A program made the position numbers and the translations under genes. The notes beneath the pieces were generated by a model. That model was not told the DNA's origin. It ran no database searches and saw only the letters and a program-made list of their open reading frames with translations. From assembly GCA_012295275.1 (NCBI GenBank), contig CM022665.1, positions 26,379,446 to 26,443,445 on the forward strand: a stretch of 64,000 nt of DNA, written 5' to 3'. Shown one piece after another: positions 53,430 to 64,000 of this stretch; within the stretch, counting starts at the first letter, position 1; each line of letters begins with the position of its first letter. The DNA comes from Chrysomallon squamiferum (lineage: Eukaryota; Mollusca; Gastropoda; Neomphalida; Peltospiridae).

Positions 53430-54725
53430 AAAAAAAAAGTAAAATAAATAAATAAATTAAAAAAAATAATAAAACGAAAACAAAACTTATATTCAACATT
53501 TTTTTGTAGTAGTTGAATGAGTATTAAAAACGGTAACAGAAGTTATTTCTTCAGAATTATTTCTAAATCAAAAATTAAAAAATCCGTAACAAACAAAACA
53601 TAGCATAAACAAAATAAAAATAGTAATAAAAATGTTAAAATGAATGTATAGATTAGGATGCAGACGAATTCGTAACACTTATTTTCATTTTGAATAGAAT
53701 CTTGAAAAAAGTTTAATGAAAACTGGTAAGAAAACTTGAAGTGGAACATTTGTATTAAGTTATCACTATAACAGAGTTCCACTGTCATACAGAAGTATTA
53801 GTACCAGCAACAGCCGTATTACTAGTAGTAGTGGTTGTAGTTGTAGTAGCTGAATATAGTATAATAGTAGTGATATATAGTAGTAGTAGTAATAGCAGTA
53901 ATATGCAGTTGTTGTGGTAGTAGCTGAAGCAACAGAACAGCTGGAGTAACAGCATTAAAGTAGTAATAGTAGAAGCAGTTGTAGCAGCAATAGCAGTAGC
54001 AGCTACAGTGGTAGTAACAACATAATCGTAATGGAAGGATTCAGTTCAATGAAAACAAAAATACTTACTGAGAGACTGTTGGCTGTCTTTTATCTACAAC
54101 AGTTACAAATCCTTCAGCAAAGAAAACTACCCCAGAGATCAAATTAAAGACGACTGAAATTGCTTGAACAAACATACAGTTCCCCTTTTTCCCGTATACG
54201 ATCATTTTAAAGTATTCATGGGGTTTCGATGTCGTTGTAGAGTACAGCAAACAATTACCAGAACATTTCGTCTGTGCAGATAACAATAATAACAATAATA
54301 ATAATATTAGTTTTATAATAATTACCTTTATCTTTCGGGATGCGGGGGGTAATAACTAAATCACTATTATCATGTATAAAAACTATGAAATGTGAATGAA
54401 TATTCTGAGCATGAAATGATATAATACAATTCTAATGATGTATGTGACACATTTTCATTTAATTTTGAAATTTAAAAATATTTATATTAATGCATCAGTT
54501 TTTCAATTCTTGAATTTCATGTCATTTAAACTTATTTCATATCGATAACGAGGTAAAATCATGTTAGTTTTCATTAGGAAAATTTTTTACACAAGCAGTA
54601 ACAGTAATATAACTTTTACTTACCATACTAACCGCAAGAGGGATAAATATTGCAAAACTTATAACAATGATAGCTATATAAAGTAATGTCCTAAAGCAAA
54701 TTATTATTTTTGCTGACTGCACCAT
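49972..54725 (-). CDS. TMEM179-like four-pass membrane protein, gene B', 227 aa
   Basis: Exons in transcript order: 54624-54725, 54069-54271, 52506-52640, 51957-52029, 49972-50142; phases 0-2-2-0, 684 nt including TAG. TM1 lies in exon 1 (CFRTLLYIAIIVISFAIFIP), the first loop has CSGNCLLYS and YGKKGNC, TM2 is VQAISVVFNLISGVVFFAE, TM3 is in exon 3, then QKTC after TM3, loop end FYFFYKHLATAM, and TM4 is CWISFVLWLAQLCVALY. The C-terminal tail is longer than in A, C or D and is Ser/Thr-rich. Exons 1 and 2 lie outside the duplicated unit while exons 3-5 lie inside, so the duplication breakpoint is in intron 2. This is the only intact B gene in the window. An old Tc1-like relic lies in intron 4. 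Confidence 0.85.
51165..51300 (+). pseudogene. Tc1/mariner-like transposase relic (right copy, shortened)
   Basis: Same relic as at 38585-38885, with SDESHLQSRNADSR still readable. The 204 bp between two GTCGG repeats, including the second Asp box, is missing. Opposite strand to B', inside its intron 4. Confidence 0.55.
52696..52758. repeat. (GA)n microsatellite in B' intron 2
   Basis: About 31 GA units ending 56 bp upstream of the exon 3 acceptor; reads as (CU)n in the transcript. Confidence 0.95.
53380..53480. repeat. (AAAT)n tetranucleotide repeat
   Basis: About 12 AAAT units followed by A-rich sequence, at the right edge of the duplication unit. Confidence 0.9.
53815..54030. repeat. AGT/AGC-type trinucleotide-rich tract in B' intron 2
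   Basis: Imperfect GTA/GCA trinucleotides for about 200 bp, just downstream of the exon 2 donor. Confidence 0.75.
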
Positions 54726-55028
54726 AGTTGTTTCTTTGCAGTGTATTGTTTGTATTCATTCTTTGGAGCACCGCAGTAAATATGTGAAACGAATGTGTAA
54801 ATAATAATAATAATAGAAAAATAAAATAAAATAAATAAATAAATAAATGTGTGTGAGAAAATAAACCAGATCAACAAGATATGCCGTTTTAGACAAAGTG
54901 CCGATTTGTAAAGGTTAAAATGACACCAAATATCGAATATGTTTTATCAGTTAAACGTATATCGTGTGTCAGCTGATAAACAGTCTGTCAATGATGACTG
55001 CGTTTTTTTCTTAATCCTCTCTAAAGCA

Positions 55029-55205
55029 CAGTGGCGTAGCGTGGGCGGAGCTTCATGGGCGGTTGCCCTGTGCGCAGAATTCTTAGAGTTACTACTGGTC
55101 TAGTGGAAGGGGCTAGGCGATGGCTAATTTCTCAGAGTTGGGGGGTAGGGTGGGGCGCAATACATTTGCCCTGGCCGGGCGCTGACAACCGATGCTATGC
55201 CTCTG
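55029..55205. mobile_element. Short hAT-like MITE, 177 bp
   Basis: A GC-rich island in AT-rich DNA. Left end CAGTGGCGTAGCGT and the reverse-complemented right end CAGAGGCATAGCAT agree at 11 of 14 positions. Flanks show an 8-bp duplication with one mismatch (ctaaagca 55021-55028; ccaaagca 55206-55213). Non-autonomous hAT elements commonly have such ends. Confidence 0.8.
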
Positions 55206-55648
55206 CCAAAGCAAACTTTACAGTTAAACATCTATCGAGTGTTAGTTGATAAACAGTCTGTCAATGGTGACATATATATATATATAATAAGAAAATTAAA
55301 AAGACATACAAACATCTTGTCAGATGTGTTAACATGTAGTCTTAATGTTTTAAATATTTTTTGTTATATAATATTTTTCTTAAAACGATCAAAATACACA
55401 TCACCTCATAAGATAACTAATGCTGGTCTGTCTTCAATGTTGTCATTTCTGATCTGTATTACAAGTAAATCCCCACAATCACCGACCTCTTGTGTATTCC
55501 TTCGATTAGTTTTATTTGTTTAATGGGATAATCTTAAATATCAACGCATCCCTAATTACTAAATGATATATTAGGATTCATTTTTGGTATCACGATAAAA
55601 CAGAATAAAGTGACCACTTTTGTAAACTGGCAGTTCCACAGTTTTGTA

Positions 55649-55650
<2 letters not shown>

Positions 55651-55693
<43 letters not shown>
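55651..55693. repeat. (TG)n microsatellite
   Basis: About 21 TG units. Confidence 0.95.
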
Positions 55694-55695
<2 letters not shown>

Positions 55696-56081
55696 TCGAC
55701 AGTGTGAATTACACAGAAAATACAAAACACTAAAGACCCTAAAAACTTAAAGTTATTTTAATTTCAAATTTAGAAACAATGACATAAAGAAACCATACAT
55801 TCACTCTACTTAAACAATATAAATAGAATTAACACCAACAACAAACAATCAAAACAAAACAAAATATAATTATTATTATTATTATTATTGTTTGGATTAT
55901 TATTATTATAATAAAATAAAAATAAATAAATAAATACATTTAATAAATATAAATAAAAATTATCGTTCACTTGGAAAATACAAATGTCTTGATAAAAACA
56001 TTACACCATCAGAGTATGGTTGTCAGAATTAACAATTTTCTTATTTTATAAATTAATAAGTGAATTTATTAATTTATCTTT

Positions 56082-56225
56082 TCAGCGCTTCATTTGGACT
56101 GTAACAACCTCTGCACAGAATACAGCAGAGGCTAGACCCAAAACTAACTGGACTAGCCACATCAAATCAGCAAACCAGCAAGAAATCTAAGAAGAAAAAA
56201 AATATTAAAATGGAAAATTACTACA

Positions 56226-56294
<69 letters not shown>

Positions 56295-58771
56295 AATTAG
56301 CGTTGAAAGGTAATATAATTACATGAATCATAAATAAATAAATAAAATGTGACGTAAAGATAACATAGTCTAAGACTGATCATGGTTTTAATGTACGTGT
56401 GCAGGTATTTATTTATTTGTGTGTGCGTTTAAAAATTCGAAATATTGATAAATTTCATACAAACCATAGCTAAATTAAGGTTTTCAAAGAAGTAGTACTT
56501 CCTGTCAAAGTGGTCGTTAATAGCAGAGTCTTCACAACTGCAACAGAAGACAAATATTATCAGAATAGTTTATAAAAATTTTAATCTCTGTCAGCATATT
56601 TAACCATCAGTAAGTAATACTCAGTATGTTTAATTAGATAATGCGTGTCCCTGTCATTTTGTTTTTCTTTCTGAAGTATTGTCTATAGATATGGCAAAAT
56701 TTCCGTGAATTCGTTGATCTACCTCTTTACAATTTTTATTATGCTTGTATTATTTCTATTAATGATGTTTATAATTTTATTTTTATTATTTTTATTTTAA
56801 ACATTCTGATTCTTTTATGTTTTGATCAGTTAATTTGTGAATTCATGCAGTAATTCAAAATTATGTTGATACGTTAGTTCATGAAAAATAAATATAAATA
56901 CTTACTTTCTCATGTTACCGGCTAAATTTTCACACGTCTTATGTAATCCGTTTGTTATTAATCCTGCGCAAGACAGCATTAATACAAAGCAAAATAGATC
57001 TGATAGTAGATTCAGTCGGAAAGATCTACTTGTCACGGTGCTCCTGTAAATCAGAACGGCTTTATGATTGGATTATCTCCTCGATACTTGACAATATATG
57101 GGACAAAAATATTTTATTTATATAAATTTTTAAATCAATGATTCCCAAACATCATACATGTCTTCAGGAGTTCAGTAAGAAATATATATTAATAATTATA
57201 TGTTTGTCCGTTTCCATAGTTTGAGAATTCTTCAACACACTTACACAGACATGCACACATATAGATAGATATATATATAGATAGACAGATAGATAGATAT
57301 ATAGATCTGAGGGAAAAACAATAATGACAATAATCATCATTTTTACCTGGCGAATTGTCATCATATTTTAAAGATGAAATATGACTGGTTTGATTTGTTA
57401 AGAGCTGTGGTTTGCAAATATATGTATACTGTAAAGTTTATAAACTATATTACACTTAAATTGTTAAAATAACAGGACAATATTTAATGACTGAAATACA
57501 AAGATATATTTAACGAGGAGAAGATCGTATGTTATGCTAACTGTTTCAGAAGATATTACATACTTCTTGGAATTATATTCACTGGCTTTCCCTGTGATCA
57601 AGCATTTGAAAGATCGTCATATGTTATGAATATACATAATCACACACACACACATAAATTCGTACGCACATTCAAATACTTTAATGGATTTGTATACTCA
57701 CAAAATTTCTCGTTTTCCACAGACATTCAATATTCCAAGCACAATAAAAACCACTGAACTGAGGAAGCTGAAGAAAATGGGACATACCACAGCAAAAAGA
57801 CAGTTGGATCGCTTGCCGTATTCAAAATATGTACCTCCTATTCTTGAGCTGAACAGCAAACATTTACCACCAGTCCTATACTGAAAAATAAATAAATAAA
57901 TAAATAAATAAATAAAAAATAAAAGAAGAAGAAGAAGAAGAAGAAGAAGAAGAAGAAGAAGAAGAAAGAATAAAATAATTTTACTAATAAATAAATATAT
58001 ACATAACAGGAAAAAACAGATTATAAATCATTTTAATTGCATCTATTTTTTAGTATGTGTTTTTGTTGGTCTTTGTATTTCAGAATTATTTCTTAATCTT
58101 TATTTTATTTTTCAGACTGTTTTTATACGCCACTAGTATCAACAATTTACAAAAGAAAGAGAGAGAGAAAGATATTCTTCTTAAGACGTCACGTTAATTG
58201 GCATTTGACGTCATATATTCTTTATGACGTTACTGACGTCTTTAGTTAACCAGACGTGAATTTTGAAACTCACAATAACAGTAATAAAACTGAAAATTAA
58301 TGAAGTTAAAAAAATAATAATAATAATAAAACAAAATAAAAATAAAATAAGTAAATAACAATATAAATAAAACAAAAATTAATAATACAAAAAAAAATCA
58401 AGTTTTGAGGGTACAAAGATTTACATTAAGATTAGGTAGATATAAAATTCAAATTATTTAAATATGAGAAAATTATTTTATTTCTGATTAATATTTATTA
58501 TTTGTATGTCTTACCATCAATAACGTTTCAGTCGAATGAAATATTAAAAAAATAAAAAAATAAATAAAATAAAATAAAATAACACCACAAAATAACAACC
58601 AAAAAACAGAAAAACAACAATAAACAAAAACAAACAAATTTTAAACAGTAATCTGAAGAAAATAATACCTACCATGGAAATTGACATCGAAATAAATACA
58701 ATACAGCTCGTGATCATGATTAAAACATACAAAAATATACGACACGTATTTGTAACCGTCAAACCTCCCAT
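56082..58771 (-). CDS. TMEM179-like four-pass membrane protein, gene C, 197 aa
   Basis: Exons in transcript order: 58673-58771, 57702-57880, 56906-57043, 56465-56537, 56082-56186; phases 0-2-2-0, 594 nt including TGA. TM1 is IFLYVLIMITSCIVFISMSI, the first loop has GGKCLLFSS and YGKRSNC, TM2 is CPIFFSFLSSVVFIVLGIL, TM3 is LLSDLFCFVLMLSCAGLITN then HKTCENLAGN, the loop ends KYYFFENLNLAM, and TM4 is CWFADLMWLVQLVLGLASAV with a short basic tail. It is closer to D than to A/B (same exon 2, 3 and 4 lengths, shared TCENLAGNMRK). It carries a long GA tract 45 bp upstream of the exon 5 acceptor. The exon 4 donor is GTTTGT, as D has GTTTGA. Confidence 0.85.
56231..56292. repeat. (GA)n microsatellite in gene C intron 4
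   Basis: About 31 GA units starting 45 bp from the exon 5 acceptor; (CU)n in the transcript. Confidence 0.95.
57924..57966. repeat. (AAG)n microsatellite in gene C intron 1
   Basis: About 13 AAG units just upstream of the exon 2 acceptor (transcript sense CUU repeat), preceded by AAAT repeats. Confidence 0.9.
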
Positions 58772-61055
58772 GGTGAATGTCTTTTGTAAGTGGTTGTTTC
58801 TCTTGTTTTTCTTGAAGCACCAAAAACCAATTAATGACCAAGTAAAAATTTTGATTTATCATAGGTACCATTATTATTGTTGTTCTTTTAATATTTTTAT
58901 TGATAAGACCACATTAAAATATATATATATATATATATATTTTTTTTTTTTTCTGGAAATGTATATGTTTGTTTAGCCAGGGCCGGTCAAAAGGGGAATT
59001 ACCGAGATTTTCTTTATAATAATAATAATAATAAATAAATAAATAAATAAATAAATTAGTTCTATTATTAAAAAGAATTAACCGTGTTTGTTAATATAAT
59101 TATTGTTTGTATATATCAACACACACACAAATAACACACACACACACACACGATGTAAAAACTTTTCAAGACTATTTTAGTAACTGCGCAATATCCCTTG
59201 GAACTGGAGCGAGTAGTCAGTCAAGTATCAATTGCTTCAGCACACTTCATTGACACTTTAAATACAAATAGTGAAACCTTTATCTGAACAATGATTTTAA
59301 AGCAATTTTAATGCGATTTTTTGTGTGCAATTTTTGGCTTGAGAATTTCTGCAGTCTTCTCTATATTTGGATTATGCCTTTAGACCATGGACTGGTTACA
59401 ATGGGCAGTTTCCCGAGGGCCCCAAGGGTCTATGGACTAATGTAAATAATATATGCAATGGCTTGCTGTCAATACATTAATACAGTATAGGTATGGAACC
59501 GTTAATCTGGCTTCCAGAAATAAATAGTATGGTTAGATATGTTCTCCCTGAAGGCCGCCATTCTACATATAAAAATAAAATAAAAACCTCTCTCTGTACC
59601 TGTAAAAATTGAAGATGAAATATAAAATTAATTTTTTTTTTTTTAAATAAACACAAAAAAAAAAAATAATAATAACAAAATTTATGTGATAATAAATAAT
59701 AAAATCCAGCAGAATATTAAAAATATATTACAGATAAAAACGAAAAATTAAAATCAAGCATAATTATGCGTATGTATGCTTTGAATCTGCAGATTTTCTT
59801 TTCCATAATTTTTTTTTTTTTCCCCTTCTTTTTCAAAAATAGTTATCAGATTTGACAGAACATAAAACTCATTGTAGTATTCCACAACTGACGACTTAAC
59901 AATCAGGTGCCGCAGAGATTATCGTTCGACAAAAATTGAATCGGCCTTCTTCTTGAAGAATAACAGCAGATATTGCCATGGTAAAAGGAAATTAATAAAA
60001 TCACTATCGTGTTACAATATTTAATGTTACAATTAGGTTAACGCAGGAGAGGAAATCAGTAGCGATATTATATTAGAATAAAACAGGCCTCTGTCAAAAT
60101 AACCTGAGACAAACGTACGCACCAAATTACAGTTCTTAGTATCAGTGATGATATGATGATACAAAAATACAAGACATTCCAACAAAACTTGAAATGTTAA
60201 TAGCTGAACTTCCAGCAAACCGTTTGCAATTACTACTCGCCTGCTCTAACAGTCAGGATGTTTTAATCTTTAATCTTCTGTAAAAAGACGCCTTTGCTTA
60301 CGAAAAAGACGTCATCAAAATTATACAAATGTAAAATGGATTTTACACACACACACGCACACGTGTAATATATAGACGTGTGTGTGTTTGTGTTTAAAAT
60401 CCAGCAGTGCATTTCGTTTAAAACAGACAATAAGATTTTGATGTTTAATAATAAATGACAACAAATAAAAGGATAAAAGCAAAAACAAAACAAATATGAA
60501 TGAATGAATGAATAAATAATACAAAACAGTAATTAATTAATAAATAAAAAAGAATTATCTGCGTATTTTCACTGTCACGGCTTCTATATTTCACTACCCC
60601 ATAATTATCAGTAAAATGGTACTATGTATACGTTTGCTGATAAAGTGTCTGATACAAATAACGAAAACAATTCTCGTAAGTAAACTTCCATTTTTATTTA
60701 ACATCAACATGGCTTAAATAAAATAGTACGACATTTTACATACACATTTCGCTTTGACAGAATCATATTAAAATAGTAAGTTGATAAAATATTTACAAAA
60801 TATAAATTAACGCCAACTGTACTGACAAATAAAGTTACAAAAATGTCAACAGAGGTGAAATGTAAATAAGACATGAAAACATAACCTTAAGAAACGATTC
60901 ACGTTGTTGAATAAATGAACGGATAAATATTTTATTGTTCGGTTCAAATAACAGGTTTATGAAATTAAGGGTATATATAGAAACAACAGAACAGTCAGCT
61001 TCATTTGGATATAAATGCTGACGTGGAAAATAAGATAAAATGTAGTAACTCTGGA
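58772..61055. other. Spacer between C and D
   Basis: AT-rich, with AT, AAT and AAAT runs (58918-58940, 59018-59055), CA repeats (59120-59150, 60343-60362) and no recognisable exon. The sequence near 58978 starts like a hAT end (CAGGGCCGG), but no partner end was found. Confidence 0.55.
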
Positions 61056-61250
61056 TTATTTTTTTTGACCCTTCATTTGAACAGTAATGACTTGTGCAAG
61101 ACAAACCACTGCAGCAAGGGCTATCACAAGTTGTATTAGCCAAAGAACAACAGAAATCCAGGCAGACGTCTGAATAAAGAAAAATAACAGCGTCTTATAT
61201 CATGGCAGATAAACAGATGATAAATAATTGTATAGGTGTGTACATGTACG

Positions 61251-61317
<67 letters not shown>

Positions 61318-62433
61318 TTAACATCACAGCTGAAATGAAGAACGTATTAATATATTACAAATACAAATATTAATCTCAACAAAAAGAGAAATGTCCGCAT
61401 TTTCGGTTTAGACCACTATATAGAGAGTAAGTTATTATCGGAGGAAAATTAAAATAAATATTAACTGCAGCTGGACAATGGAAAACTACAGAGATAATAA
61501 ATAAGTAAATACATATGTCTGTTAGTGTGGATGTTTATTTTTGACATCAAAATATTGATAAATCAATCAAACCATTGCCACTGATAAATGATCATAGAAG
61601 TAATAGTTCCTGCCATTTCGATCAGTAATATATGAATTTTCACAACTGAAATAAAAGAAATAAGCGATCTGAGAATAACAGAATTCTTACTTTTGTCTAA
61701 ATTCAAACTCAAAAGTAACTATTCTTATTTCAGCAAGAAATTGAAACAACTAGTGTGGATATATTATTAGTACGCAGAATATTCCTTTTAATAAATAACT
61801 ATATTCTTTTCTTTATTTTTACCTGCGCATAATTAATAGATTGTAAACGTTACAATTCCAGAATACATTTGAAAGTCTTTGTCTACTGAGATTTATTATT
61901 CACTTCATCATCCTGGCTAGTAGCCAGTTTGAATTATTCACCAGTTTCACTTTAAATTCCTACGTATCTTTAATTCACACATCGCAATAACATTTCTGCA
62001 TGAATACGAAACTATTGGGTAGTGCAAATATTTCTGTTTTATTTATTTTACATTTTTATTTTATTTTGTATACAGTTAAAATATAGCAGCTATTTTTTGT
62101 TGTTATTTATTCATTTATAGCTGTCATTTTATAATTTTAAGATTTATATGGTTTGTAAATTGTAAGGTTTATACAATGTGTAAATTGTAAGGTTTATATA
62201 GTTGTAAATCGTAAGGTTTATAAAGTATATAAATCGGTTTACTTCCTCATGTTTCCAGCCAAATTCTCACATGTAATTTGAAGTCCATGGGTTATAACAC
62301 CGGCGCAAGCCATCATGAATACAAAGCAAAGTCCATCCATTAACAGACTAAGTCGATAATTACGACTTGCTACGTTAACCCTGTTTAAAACATATGCATA
62401 GTTAGTATTAATTATATTAACTGAATTAATCTA

Positions 62434-62487
<54 letters not shown>

Positions 62488-63190
62488 AATAAAATAAATA
62501 AAACGGGGGAAAAACAAAAAAGAAGAAAATTTAAAACACACAGAAACAACAATGTCGATCCTGTGCAGATTATTGTTAGCATGATGATGGTGATTGTAAT
62601 GATGAGTGTGTATGTTGACATTCCTCTTTATTCTTTTTGCAAATTAATTTGTTTTTCAAATTTTCTTTCTTTCTTTCACTTTTTGTAATTGTATTATTCT
62701 GTATGTTAAGTATATTCTATATTCATGATGGCGTATGAAAATAAAGGATGCATGCAGGAAACGGTTCTCGCAAATGTGGGCCTAAAATATTGAACTAAGC
62801 AACTACCTGTGTTTTTATGCAAGCAAACATTCAAGTTATTCAATCTCCCTGTCCCCTTTAACTAAAGAGTGCCCAAACGCCTGTGTATTCAATGTGTGTG
62901 TGTGTGTGTGTGTCAAACGTTCTATACTATAACAAATATATTTTTATATTTTATAATTACCGAAGCCATACTAACAAATATATACACAATTTTAACAACA
63001 TCTGTACTCACACTAAATCTCGATTCCCGCAAAGAGACACAATTCCAATTATAATATAAATTGAACCAATCACAAAATTGAATATAATGGAACTTGCCAC
63101 GGCATAAACACAGTTAGACTGATCGCCATAGGTGAAGTATCCAACTCCAGTCTTTTTGCTAAAGAGTAAACATTCACCACGACATTTGTA
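61056..63190 (-). CDS. TMEM179-like four-pass membrane protein, gene D (partial: exons 2-5, 167 aa visible)
   Basis: Exons in transcript order: 63012-63190, 62243-62380, 61573-61645, 61056-61169. Exon 1, with the start and TM1, is not found in 63191-64000 and must lie further right. Lengths 179, 138 and 73 equal those of gene C. Motifs: YKCRGECLLFSKK, YGDQSNCVYAVASS, TM2 FNFVIGSIYIIIGIVSL, TM3 LLMDGLCFVFMMACAGVITH then TCENLAGNMRK, loop end NYYFYDHLSVAM, TM4 AWISVVLWLIQLVIALAAVV, tail ending in lysines and TAA. The exon 2 donor is set at GTGAGT (63010-63011) because it gives the family's phase 2. C and D are sister copies by sequence and structure. Confidence 0.82.
61256..61315. repeat. (GA)n microsatellite in gene D intron 4
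   Basis: About 30 GA units starting 87 bp from the exon 5 acceptor; positional counterpart of the tract in gene C. Confidence 0.95.
62436..62490. repeat. (AAT)n/(AAAT)n repeat in gene D intron 2
   Basis: About 15 AAT units then AAAT units. Confidence 0.9.
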
Positions 63191-63513
63191 CTGTAAACAA
63201 ATCGTAAGGTTATGAAAATAAATACTTTTATTTTACGTAAGTATATCATTTTATTAATTTCTTCATGTACACTATTTCTTATAATAACCAAATTAATGCT
63301 TTAATTGCATACTCAAATCAAATAATTATGTTTAAAAATAAATAAATTAGAAATAAAATAAAAATAGGCACATATAGTAACATATAGCAAATAAAAATAG
63401 CAAATATTTTGTGGCGTTGGGGCAAACACCACCCACAGGGTTCCAATCGATTTTTTATGTTTCTGTTTGTAAATTACTTCAGTAGGAGAATATTTTATCG
63501 GTGGGTTATCAGG

Positions 63514-63600
<87 letters not shown>

Positions 63601-64000
63601 CACAGTGACGAAGTTACTTAGGGTGCCTACAAATCAATCCGTTACTAACATAAAGATAAGGAAGGCACGAATGAACGAACAGTTTCAATAAAAAAATAAC
63701 TAGCATTAAGAAAAGATAAAACAACAATCATAAAACAAAAAAGCAAAAAAACACCAAAAATACCCACCAACCCCGCCCCCAAAAAACAATTGTATCATCT
63801 TCTAGAAGTAGCTAATCGAAATATAAAATATTTCTTGTGCAGTGTTGTTCATGCTGATTATTCATTCATTCATTATTATAATAAATAAATAAATAATGAT
63901 AATAATAATAATAATTGCCAGTATTTAAAACAATTATTATTACTATTATTAGACAACTGACATTTATTTTGAAATTAACAACAAAATGCTGATGACATAC
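63191..64000. other. Gene D intron 1 (partial) and repeats
   Basis: Upstream of the D exon 2 acceptor. Contains the GT/GA compound repeat (63516-63598) and A-rich sequence. I looked for a TM1-coding exon ending in ATG before a donor and found none. Confidence 0.5.
63516..63598. repeat. Compound (GT)n(GA)n microsatellite
   Basis: About 18 GT units run directly into about 23 GA units. Confidence 0.95.

Larger units (their letters stand above)
40727..53510. repeat. Segmental duplication, right unit (about 12.8 kb)
   Basis: Tandem partner of 29161-40726, carrying gene A' and exons 3-5 of B'. It is longer because it has a 545 bp hAT-like insertion (42033-42577), the B' exon 5 region (about 49.8-50.97 kb), about 115 bp near 48300-48425 that is absent on the left, and extra low-complexity DNA near 45080-45240. 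It lacks the longer A intron 1 and 204 bp of the transposase relic found on the left. Confidence 0.85.
54726..56081. other. Spacer between B' and C
   Basis: Contains a short AAAT repeat, an hAT-like MITE (55029-55205), a TG microsatellite (55651-55693) and AT-rich sequence. No gene is seen; the 64- and 108-codon frames at 55055-55523 lie in the MITE and in AT-rich DNA. Confidence 0.6.

Noticed and set aside
59380-59460. GC-rich block with 'gaccatggact' and 'gtctatggacta'
   Set aside because: The similar words are direct, not inverted, and no element borders are visible.
61136-61327. Ser/Leu-repeat frame
   Set aside because: Artefact of the GA microsatellite read on the minus strand.
1-64000. 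CRISPR arrays, operons, ribosome binding sites, tRNA or rRNA genes
   Set aside because: The window is eukaryotic with spliced genes; no array of direct repeats with spacers, and no tRNA or rRNA sequence was recognised.

Overview
This is a eukaryotic, visibly AT-rich window with GT-AG introns, dense microsatellites and old DNA transposons. The gene content and the degenerate SINE-like remnants fit a lophotrochozoan, most likely a mollusc. That identification rests on family knowledge and memory of mollusc repeats, not on a search. I rebuilt the genes exon by exon by requiring acceptor/donor sites, matching intron phases and family motifs.

Layout. 1-7966: no gene seen; AT-rich sequence with GT/CA repeats and SINE-like debris. 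7967-14284 (+): an intact 8-exon DEG/ENaC-type sodium channel (483 aa). 15084-20986 (-): a phytanoyl-CoA dioxygenase family gene with one single-base reading-frame break in exon 8. 21768-26956 (+): a complete 9-exon class II fumarase (FH, 476 aa), head to head with the dioxygenase gene across a 781 bp shared promoter region. 26957-29160: fumarase 3' region and non-coding DNA.

29160-64000 is a tandem array, all on the minus strand, of small four-pass membrane protein genes that I assign to the TMEM179/TMEM179B family. Their exon structure is conserved: five exons, intron phases 0-2-2-0. In window order they are gene A (31190-36124), a broken B fragment (39204-39681), gene A' (43128-47564), gene B' (49972-54725), gene C (56082-58771) and gene D (61056-63190, first exon beyond the window). 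A + B-fragment and A' + the 3' half of B' lie in two neighbouring copies of an 11.6-12.8 kb segmental duplication, about 29.16-40.73 and 40.73-53.51 kb. The breakpoint falls inside the B gene between exons 2 and 3. The left copy therefore kept only exons 3-5 of B; it has since lost exon 5 and carries exons 3 and 4 in swapped order, with a GA tract beside each.

The most interesting signal is in the A/A' pair. Membrane segments and the shared part of exon 5 are almost or fully identical, but the loop between TM3 and TM4 differs at 19 codons by amino-acid changes and at one codon silently. This looks like diversifying selection on the outward-facing loop of a tandemly expanding receptor- or channel-accessory-like family.
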